DNA of 11,598 nt. Source: an uncultured Microbacteriaceae bacterium. Its GTDB lineage: Bacteria; Actinomycetota; Actinomycetes; Actinomycetales; Microbacteriaceae. The position numbers and the translations under genes were made by a program. The notes beneath the pieces were generated by a model, which was not told where the DNA came from, made no database searches, and saw only the letters and a list, made by a program, of their open reading frames with translations. Location of the stretch: contig CAMLMQ010000084.1 in the NCBI GenBank assembly GCA_946481135.1, positions 1 through 11,598 on the forward strand, given 5' to 3'. Shown in pieces: positions 5,159 through 11,598 of the stretch (the stretch's first letter is position 1; each line of letters opens with the position of its first letter).

Positions 5159-7891
5159 ATGAACTCCGTCGCCTCGCGCTCGCTCACCGCGCGCATCCTC
5201 GCGATCCTGCTCACGGTGCTGCTCGCCGTCGCCGGTGTCGCGCTGCCCGCCTCCGCCGACACCGAACCCGCGACCCCGTCGCCCGCGCCGACGGAGGCGT
5301 CGCTCGCGCCCGTGGACGAGACGGAGAGCGACACGCCGGCCGAGGGGAACGTCCCGGACGGCGGGGCCGCACCCGCGGCGGCGGCTCTCGACGAGCCCTC
5401 CGCCGCCGAGACGCCGACGCTCACGGTGTCGAAGACCACGGGTCTCGACGCCTCGGGCGAGACCGTCACGGTGACAGGAGCCGGCTACGACCCGGCGCAG
5501 GCGATGTACCTCCTGTTCTGCCGCGATGTGCCGCTCACCGACGTCGACTTCGCGTTCGCGAGCGGTTGCACGGCCGGGGCGAAGCAGATCACCCCGAACC
5601 CGACGACGCCGACGATGGTCAAGCTCGAGGCCGACGGCACCTTCGCGACGACGCTCACGATCGCCCGCAACCCCGCGCACGCGACCGGCTCGGCGATCTA
5701 CACCGTCGCGAACCACACGGCGATGAACGACCGCACGCAGGACGCGAAGCAGGCGGTCGCCTTCACCCCGCTGCTCACGGCCACCCCGGCGACCGGGCTC
5801 GACCCGGCCGGTGCGACCGTCACGGTCACCGGCTCGGGCTACAACCCGGCGCAGCCGATGTACCTCATCTACTGCCGGGAGGCGCCGCTCTCCGACGTGA
5901 GCTTCGCCTTCGCCGCGGGATGCACCGCCGGGGCGAAGCAGATCACGCCGAACCCGACGACGCCGACGATGGTGAAGCTCGAGGCCGACGGTACCTTCAC
6001 GACGACGTTCACGATCGCCGCCGACCCGAGCTTCACGCCCGGCGGCGCGATCTACACGGTCGCGAACCACACGGCGATGAACGACCGCACGCAGGATGCC
6101 CGCCGCCTCGTCGCCTTCGCGGGGGCGACGCCGACGGTCACGACCGTCGTCGCTCCGTCGGTCGCCGCGGGCGGAACCGCGACGATCCAGGTCACCGTCC
6201 TGCCGGCGAACCCCGGGACGGTGCGCCTCACCGGCGCGGGCGACGTCCCGGACCGCCCGGTCGGCTCGGACGGCACCGTGACGTTCACGGTGCCGTCCCT
6301 CGCGGCGGGTGCGTACTCGCTCGAAGCGTCCTTCACGCCGTCGAATGCGGCGGTCTACGCGCCGTCGACCGGTGCCGCGACGTTCACCGTCTCGGCCCCC
6401 ACGGCGACCCGGGTCGGCGCGCTCACGTGGGGCGTCAAGGCCGACTTCCGCGCGTACGTCACGGGCGGCATCGCGAAGGGCTCGATCACGACGACCGGAG
6501 CCTCGAACGTCGGCGGCGTCTTCGGCTTCACGCAGACGTCGGGATCGCTCGACGGGTCGGGCGTCGGAACGGCCGGGTACGGCGGATCCGTCCGCTTCCT
6601 CGGCCACGGCGGCGCGCTCGACCTGCGTCTCTCCGACCCCCTCGTGCGCGTCGACTCGGCGAGCTCCGGTGCCCTCCTCGTGCGGGTGAACGGGGGATCG
6701 CCCGTCGAGTTCGCGAGCCTGTCGCTCGGCGCCGGATCGCGCAGCGTCGCCGAGGGCGTCACGACCTACTCGGGCGTGCCGGCGATCCTCACCGCGGCGG
6801 GCGCGACCGCGTTCGGCGGCTTCTACGCAGCCGGCGACCCGCTCGACCCCGTGACCTTCTCGGTCGGCGCGTCGGGTGCCACCCCGGGCGGAACGCGCAC
6901 GGTGGGCTTCACGGCCCCGGTCACGCGCGCCCCGGCGTCGACCGCGCCGGCGACGGAAGGCGTGACGAGCGAGGCGTCGACGTTCTCGGAGGGGGGCACC
7001 TACACCTTCACGGCCGAGGGCTTCGAACCGCACGAGACCGGCATCCTCGTCGTCGTCTACTCGACCCCGACCGTGCTCGCGACGGATGCCACGGCAGACG
7101 CGGACGGTGTCGTCACCTGGACCGGCCCGCTCCCCGCGGGACTCACGGGCGAGCACACGGTTACGTTCCAAGGCTCGGTCGACCGCGGGATCGTGATCGA
7201 CATCGCGGCGGCGGACGTCGTCGGCTGCGCCGTCGAGACGGCCGAGCTGAGGTGGGGCTTCAAGGAGTCCTTCCGCGCCTACGTCGACGGCTCGATCGCG
7301 AACGGCGAGTGGACGGTCGCCGACGGCGCGACCTACGAGACCCCGCTCTTCGGCTGGACGGGCACCGGCGGCTACGACGCCCAGACCGGGGATGCCGACC
7401 TCACCTTCGGCGGTGCGGTGCGGTTCACCGGTCACGGCGGTGTGCTCGACACGACGATCGCGAACCCGCGGCTCGTCGTCGACGGCGACCGCGCGGTGCT
7501 GCTGCTCGACGTCGTGGGAACGACCCAGGACGGCACCCCGGTCGAGGCGCCGGGCGTCGAGTTCGCGGAGCTCGACCTCGCGGCGGCCGAACGGGTCGGC
7601 GGCGGCGACCTCGTCGCGTTCACCGGCATCCCCGCGGTGCTGACCGAAGCGGGGGCGGCCGCGTTCGGCACCTATGAGGCGGGCGCCGCGCTCGATCCCG
7701 TCGACCTGACGATCACCGTCGGTGCCGCGTGCGTCGAACCGGTGTCGGCGGTCGCCGAGCCCGAGGTCGCGACGGCGACGGCGGATGCGGCGGATGCCTC
7801 TCCCGTGCTGGGAATCGTGCTCGCGATCCTCGCCGCGCTCGCTCTCGCGCTCGTGACCTTCCACCTCGTGCGGCGCGCGCGGAGGGCATGA
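5159..7891 (+). CDS. HtaA-domain cell-surface haem-binding protein, two HtaA domains and Ig-like repeats
   Basis: A 910-residue exported protein. Residues 1-33 are a Sec signal peptide (cleavage likely after ASA). An Ala/Pro/Glu-rich linker (34-85) is followed by two near-identical Ig-like repeats (86-202 and 204-320) with GLD..G..VTVTG.GY.P motifs and Cys pairs C121/C137 and C239/C255, resembling the neocarzinostatin-like fold. Then come a Big-type Ig domain (323-412), HtaA domain 1 (about 420-570), an Ig-like domain (about 602-682) and HtaA domain 2 (about 694-853). The protein ends in a membrane helix (about 882-904) and a basic tail. HtaA domains bind haem in Corynebacterium through a conserved Tyr and nearby His; FRAYV Tyr433 with His483, and FRAYV Tyr708 with His759, are the matching candidates. 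No LPXTG motif is present, so anchoring is by the C-terminal helix. ATG 5159 follows GAGGA at 5-base spacing. No hmuTUV-type importer adjoins it. Confidence 0.92.
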   Translation: MNSVASRSLTARILAILLTVLLAVAGVALPASADTEPATPSPAPTEASLAPVDETESDTPAEGNVPDGGAAPAAAALDEPSAAETPTLTVSKTTGLDASGETVTVTGAGYDPAQAMYLLFCRDVPLTDVDFAFASGCTAGAKQITPNPTTPTMVKLEADGTFATTLTIARNPAHATGSAIYTVANHTAMNDRTQDAKQAVAFTPLLTATPATGLDPAGATVTVTGSGYNPAQPMYLIYCREAPLSDVSFAFAAGCTAGAKQITPNPTTPTMVKLEADGTFTTTFTIAADPSFTPGGAIYTVANHTAMNDRTQDARRLVAFAGATPTVTTVVAPSVAAGGTATIQVTVLPANPGTVRLTGAGDVPDRPVGSDGTVTFTVPSLAAGAYSLEASFTPSNAAVYAPSTGAATFTVSAPTATRVGALTWGVKADFRAYVTGGIAKGSITTTGASNVGGVFGFTQTSGSLDGSGVGTAGYGGSVRFLGHGGALDLRLSDPLVRVDSASSGALLVRVNGGSPVEFASLSLGAGSRSVAEGVTTYSGVPAILTAAGATAFGGFYAAGDPLDPVTFSVGASGATPGGTRTVGFTAPVTRAPASTAPATEGVTSEASTFSEGGTYTFTAEGFEPHETGILVVVYSTPTVLATDATADADGVVTWTGPLPAGLTGEHTVTFQGSVDRGIVIDIAAADVVGCAVETAELRWGFKESFRAYVDGSIANGEWTVADGATYETPLFGWTGTGGYDAQTGDADLTFGGAVRFTGHGGVLDTTIANPRLVVDGDRAVLLLDVVGTTQDGTPVEAPGVEFAELDLAAAERVGGGDLVAFTGIPAVLTEAGAAAFGTYEAGAALDPVDLTITVGAACVEPVSAVAEPEVATATADAADASPVLGIVLAILAALALALVTFHLVRRARRA
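5414..6118 (+). repeat. Tandem intragenic repeat, two units offset by 354 bp
   Basis: Units 5414-5764 and 5768-6118 encode the two Ig-like repeats of the HtaA protein. They are very similar at the DNA level over long blocks: the stretch beginning GCGAAGCAGATCAC (5579 and 5933) and the stretch encoding YTVANHTAMNDRTQDA (near 5699 and 6053) differ only at scattered, mostly third positions. This points to a recent duplication or gene conversion. Confidence 0.85.
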
Positions 7892-7933
7892 TCGGACGGA
7901 CCGTGGGGCGTTCGCGCTGGCAGGATGGCCGGT

Positions 7934-8860
7934 GTGAGCAGCCCCACGGCCGACTGGTATGCGCGGGCGACGCGCGACCTCGCGGGCCACTCGGCGCTCC
8001 ATGTCGCGTGGGCGGCGGGGATCGCCGGCGACGACGCGGTGCTCGCGCTGCTCGACCGGCTGCCCCGGGACCGGCGGCAGCCGTCCCTCGTCTTCTCGGT
8101 CGCGACGTGGCTCGGGGCGCCCGCGACCGACTACCCGGGGTTCCGCACGTGGCTGATCGAGCACTGGCCACGCGTCGAGGAGGCGGCCCGTGAGCGACGC
8201 ACCCAGACCAACGAGGTGGGACGGTGCGCGCCGCTCGTCGTCGCGCTCGCCCGCATCCCCGGCCCGATCGCACTGCTCGAGGTCGGTGCCGCGGCGGGCC
8301 TCTGTCTCATCCCGGAGCGCTACTCCTACCGGTTCGGCGCGACGCGGCTGGGCGACGGCGCCCCCGAGGTCGTCTGCGACGTCGAGGATGCCGGCCTCCT
8401 GCCGTCGCGGCTTCCCGACATCCGCTGGCGGCTCGGCGTCGACCTCGCGCCGCTGTCGGCCGTCGACGCCGACGACGCGCGATGGCTCGAGGCGCTCGTG
8501 CCGCTCGACCGGGAGGATCGGCGGACCCGGCTGCGGACGGCCCTCGCGACCGCACGGGCCGATCCGCCGCGCGTCGTCGCCGGGGACGCCCTCGACGCGC
8601 TCGGCGAGGCGGCGGCCGAGGCTCCCGCCGACCTCACCCTCGTCGTGGTGAGCCTCGGCACCCTCGTCTACCTCCCGCCCGACGCGCGGAGCGCGTTCCC
8701 CGATGCGGTGGCCGCGCTCGGGGCTCGGCTCGTGACGCTCGAGCAGAGCGGGATCGCCGACCCCACCCGGCTCCCCGGCCGATTCGTGCTGGCGCTCGAC
8801 GGTGAGCCGCTCGCCGAGGCGAGCCCGCACGGCGACCGGCTGAGCCGCCTGCCTGCCTGA
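7934..8860 (+). CDS. DUF2332 domain protein of unknown function
   Basis: The 308-residue cytoplasmic protein matches DUF2332. It has the family's TQTNEVGRCA block (about residues 90-99) and a glycine-rich LLEVGAAAGLCL block (114-125), followed by ERYSYRFG. The EVGAAAGL block looks like motif I of class I SAM-dependent methyltransferases, so a nucleotide or SAM-type ligand is conceivable, but no activity is established. GTG 7934 is preferred over ATG 7925: AGGA (7922-7925) sits 8 bases before the GTG, whereas it touches or overlaps the ATG, and the protein then begins MSSPTADWYARA. The gene starts 42 bases after the HtaA gene with no terminator visible between them, so read-through is possible. 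Confidence 0.83.
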   Translation: MSSPTADWYARATRDLAGHSALHVAWAAGIAGDDAVLALLDRLPRDRRQPSLVFSVATWLGAPATDYPGFRTWLIEHWPRVEEAARERRTQTNEVGRCAPLVVALARIPGPIALLEVGAAAGLCLIPERYSYRFGATRLGDGAPEVVCDVEDAGLLPSRLPDIRWRLGVDLAPLSAVDADDARWLEALVPLDREDRRTRLRTALATARADPPRVVAGDALDALGEAAAEAPADLTLVVVSLGTLVYLPPDARSAFPDAVAALGARLVTLEQSGIADPTRLPGRFVLALDGEPLAEASPHGDRLSRLPA

Positions 8861-8876
8861 CTCGGCGTTCGCCGAG
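8861..8876 (+). terminator. Hairpin directly after the DUF2332 stop codon
   Basis: CTCGGCG (8861-8867) and CGCCGAG (8870-8876) are perfectly complementary; sterically this is a 6-bp stem with a GTTC tetraloop. It begins at the base after the TGA stop. There is no U-tract, as in many actinobacterial stem-only terminators, so the call rests on position and stem. Confidence 0.5.
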
Positions 8877-8915
8877 AGCCCGGCGGGGCATCCCGAGAGT
8901 CGTCGGCCGCGTCCC

Positions 8916-8921
8916 TAGGAT
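8916..8921 (+). promoter_or_regulatory. -10 box of a probable leaderless promoter for the DUF3263 gene
   Basis: TAGGAT fits TANNNT and ends 6 bases before GTG 8928, so the predicted +1 falls on the first base of the start codon. No good -35 hexamer is visible. The same bases contain AGGA, which could instead act as a Shine-Dalgarno at 7-base spacing if the promoter lies further upstream; the two readings cannot be separated by sequence. Confidence 0.4.
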
Positions 8922-8927
8922 CGCCGC

Positions 8928-9224
8928 GTGACCGACCCCCGGCCCGCGGACCCGCCGCGCACGCACCTCGACGACACCGAGGTGCGCGTGCTCGACTTCG
9001 AGCGCGCGTGGGCCGATCGCGTCGGCAACCGGGAGGCGGCCATCCGGTCGGAGTTCGGCGTCTCCCCAGCTCGGTACTATCAGATGTTGTACGCGCTCCT
9101 CGAGTCACCGCTCGCGGTGCGGCACGACCCGCTCCTCGTGCGCCGTCTGCAGCGGTTGCGCGACGCGCGCCGTCGAGCCCGAGCGCGCACCTTCGCCACC
9201 GAGAGCCAGGACCGGACCGACTAG
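8928..9224 (+). CDS. DUF3263 small protein (helix-turn-helix-like)
   Basis: The 98-residue protein matches DUF3263, an actinobacterial family. LDFERAWADRVGNREAAIRSEFGVSPARYYQ resembles a helix-turn-helix in which GNREAAIRSEFG would be the first helix and turn and SPARYYQML the second. The HDPLLVRRLQRLRD segment that follows is the most conserved part of the family. The basic C-terminus (RRRARAR) suits nucleic-acid contact. A DNA-binding regulator is plausible but unproven. GTG 8928 is the only good start, preceded by TAGGAT as described for its promoter. Its TAG stop is immediately followed by the ATG of the LytR_C gene, which suggests translational coupling. Confidence 0.85.
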   Translation: MTDPRPADPPRTHLDDTEVRVLDFERAWADRVGNREAAIRSEFGVSPARYYQMLYALLESPLAVRHDPLLVRRLQRLRDARRRARARTFATESQDRTD

Positions 9225-9806
9225 ATGGCCAGCACCCCGCAGGACCGCTTCGACGACCTGCCCGACGACCTCGTGCGTGTCGGCGCGCACCGCGCACCGC
9301 CGAAGAAGGGGCGTGGCTGGATCGCGTTCGCGTGGGCGGCGCTCGCCACCGGCATCCTCGTCGTCGGCGGGCTCTACGGACTGTCGCGCGTCAACCCGAG
9401 CATCTCGTTCGAACTGCCGCAGCTCGGCGGGGAGGCCGACCCCGGTGTCGAGGAGACGACCGCTCCGCCGGTCGACCCGATCACCGACCCCGCGCTCGCC
9501 GACCCGGCGTACACCTACTCGTTCTCGATCCTCAACGCGTCGCCCACCGACCGGCAGCAGGATGCCGCCGAGACCCAGCTGCAGACCGCCGGCTGGCCGG
9601 CCGACAACATCTCGTCGGCCAACGCGTCGGTGCGCGACGTCGAGGCGACCGCGATCTACTACAACGGCGCGCAGTACGAGGCGGTGGCGCTCGGAGTCGC
9701 CGAGATCCTCGGCACCGACCCCGCGCTCGTGCGCAACTCCGACGCGTATCCGGGTGCCCCGATCACGATCGTGCTCGGGGCGGACTACGCGCCACCCGCC
9801 TCCTGA
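9225..9806 (+). CDS. Membrane-anchored LytR C-terminal domain (LytR_C) protein
   Basis: The 193-residue protein has a cytoplasmic N-terminus (1-31), one transmembrane helix (about 32-54), a Pro/Asp/Glu-rich linker (70-95) and a LytR_C domain (about 97-187) beginning YSFSILNASP and containing TAGWP and IYYNGAQYEAVA. The domain occurs at the C-terminus of LytR-CpsA-Psr cell-wall ligases and alone in actinobacterial proteins like this one. The catalytic LCP domain is absent, so it is not itself a ligase; a role in wall assembly is inference from the domain. The gene begins the base after the DUF3263 stop, with AGGA about 13 bases upstream of the ATG, so coupled translation is likely. Confidence 0.88.
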   Translation: MASTPQDRFDDLPDDLVRVGAHRAPPKKGRGWIAFAWAALATGILVVGGLYGLSRVNPSISFELPQLGGEADPGVEETTAPPVDPITDPALADPAYTYSFSILNASPTDRQQDAAETQLQTAGWPADNISSANASVRDVEATAIYYNGAQYEAVALGVAEILGTDPALVRNSDAYPGAPITIVLGADYAPPAS

Positions 9807-9830
9807 GACACCGCCGGCGGCCCGTACGCG

Positions 9831-9853
9831 ACGGGCATGTTACGCCCGTGTTT
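9831..9853 (+). terminator. Terminator-like hairpin after the LytR_C gene
   Basis: ACGGGC (9831-9836) and GCCCGT (9844-9849) form a 6-bp stem with a 7-base loop, followed by GTTTAATCTGTGTT, the most T-rich run in this intergenic region. It lies 25 bases after the LytR_C stop and would end the DUF3263-LytR_C transcript. Confidence 0.55.
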
Positions 9854-9889
9854 AATCTGTGTTGAATCTCGTGGATGAGGCGCTTCCGG

Positions 9890-9903
9890 GGGCCGTTCGG
9901 CCC
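9890..9903 (+). other. GC palindrome upstream of the cold-shock gene
   Basis: GGGCCGTTCGGCCC is perfectly self-complementary apart from the two central bases. It could be an RNA hairpin, a second transcription stop or a protein site. It ends 22 bases before the candidate -10 box of the cold-shock gene. Palindromes of this size are not rare in DNA this GC-rich. Confidence 0.3.
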
Positions 9904-9925
9904 GTTCCGGCCCGCGCGTCGCGGT

Positions 9926-9931
9926 TACCAT
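9926..9931 (+). promoter_or_regulatory. Candidate -10 box of the cold-shock gene
   Basis: TACCAT fits TANNNT in a GC-rich setting and would place +1 near 9938, leaving a leader of about 44 bases. The -35 region is not recognisable. The leader is much shorter than the long cold-responsive leader of Escherichia coli cspA. Confidence 0.3.
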
Positions 9932-9981
9932 TCCGGTCAAGCCGGTCACACCCGGCCGATCGAGGCAACAGGGAGTGCGGG

Positions 9982-10185
9982 ATGGCCCAGGGCACCGTCA
10001 AGTGGTTCAACGCGGAGAAGGGGTTCGGCTTCATCACCGCCGACGACGGCAGTTCGGACGTCTTCGTGCACTACTCGGCGATCGACATGCCGGGCTACAA
10101 GGTGCTCGAGGAGGGTCAGGCGGTCACCTACGAGGTGGGCACCGGGCCGAAGGGGCCTCAGGCCGAGTCGGTGCGCCCCGTCTGA
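9982..10185 (+). CDS. CspA-family cold-shock protein
   Basis: The 67-residue single cold-shock domain binds single-stranded nucleic acid and acts as an RNA chaperone in the cytoplasm. [13 protein letters not shown] (6-18) contains the RNP1 motif KGFGFI, and DVFVHYSAI (26-34) contains RNP2. Aromatic residues W8, F9, F15, F17, F28, H30 and Y31 form the usual nucleic-acid face. The frame is open further upstream to 9859, but ATG 9982 gives the canonical MAQGTVKWF start and has GGGAG at 6-base spacing, so it is preferred. The gene appears monocistronic, with a terminator-like hairpin upstream and a separate promoter for the next gene. Confidence 0.96.
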   Translation: MAQGTVKWFNAEKGFGFITADDGSSDVFVHYSAIDMPGYKVLEEGQAVTYEVGTGPKGPQAESVRPV

Positions 10186-10197
10186 CCGGCCGACCCC

Positions 10198-10203
10198 TAG
10201 CAT
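10198..10203 (+). promoter_or_regulatory. -10 box of a probable leaderless promoter for the DUF3048 gene
   Basis: TAGCAT fits TANNNT and ends 6 bases before ATG 10210, so +1 would be the A of the start codon. There is no Shine-Dalgarno upstream of this ATG, which supports leaderless translation. The -35 region is GC-rich without a TTG. Confidence 0.45.
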
Positions 10204-10209
10204 GACGGC

Positions 10210-11598
<1,389 letters not shown>

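Noticed and set aside
7870..7891. Possible sortase sorting signal at the end of the HtaA protein
   Set aside because: There is a hydrophobic helix and basic tail, but no LPXTG or close variant precedes it; the protein is better seen as membrane-anchored.
5108..8830. A 1240-codon open frame on the minus strand antisense to the HtaA and DUF2332 genes
   Set aside because: It is composed almost only of Arg, Gly, Val, Asp, Glu and Ala with no recognisable domain, and exactly shadows two well-supported genes in a GC-rich genome.
9225..9806. LytR_C gene as a LytR-CpsA-Psr ligase
   Set aside because: The catalytic LCP domain and its arginine-rich motifs are absent; only the C-terminal accessory domain is present.
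9859..9981. N-terminal extension of the cold-shock protein by 41 residues
   Set aside because: The canonical MAQGTVKWF start at 9982 has a good ribosome site and gives the standard family length; the extension is not conserved-looking.

Overview
The window reads as chromosomal DNA of a high-GC actinobacterium. G/C-ending codons dominate, iron-box and CIRCE-type operators are present, two genes have start codons placed as for leaderless transcripts, and the order DUF3263 - LytR_C - cold-shock protein - DUF3048 lipoprotein - groEL is one I associate with Microbacteriaceae. The family-level placement is inference. I see no insertion sequence, phage gene, CRISPR array or compositional island.

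Left part (1-4003): the 3' end of a ribose/xylose-type sugar ABC permease converges on an orphan MsiK/UgpC/MalK-type sugar-importer ATPase, with a strong GC-rich hairpin between them. The ATPase leader holds an 18-bp near-palindrome. Next on the + strand are a membrane-anchored DsbA-like thiol oxidoreductase with its own promoter, a tRNA-Thr(TGT) packed 24 bp behind it, and a YdcZ/DUF606 (DMT superfamily) membrane protein.

Middle (3982-8860): a minus-strand pair, msrB followed by a small nitroreductase, is divergent from a large surface gene. That gene encodes a 910-residue HtaA-type haem-binding protein: signal peptide, two near-identical Cys-containing Ig-like repeats, a Big-type Ig domain, HtaA domain 1, another Ig-like domain, HtaA domain 2, and a C-terminal membrane anchor. 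Its promoter has a perfect TTGACA -35 box and is flanked by two DtxR/IdeR-like iron-box sequences, one of them inside a 27-bp palindrome. The simplest reading is an iron-repressed, cell-surface haem capture protein. This promoter and gene are the most interesting part of the window. A DUF2332 protein follows.

Right part (8861-11598): a DUF3263 protein and a LytR C-terminal-domain membrane protein with no gap between them, then a CspA-family cold-shock protein, a DUF3048 lipoprotein, and the start of a monocistronic groEL. The groEL gene is preceded by two CIRCE elements and has no groES directly upstream. The DUF3263 and DUF3048 genes each have a TANNNT -10 box whose predicted +1 is the start codon.

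Most of the content belongs to recognised families. I did not find convincing evidence for a wholly new system; the best leads are regulatory (the iron-box promoter, the ATPase leader palindrome, the leaderless promoters) and the domain architecture of the HtaA protein.
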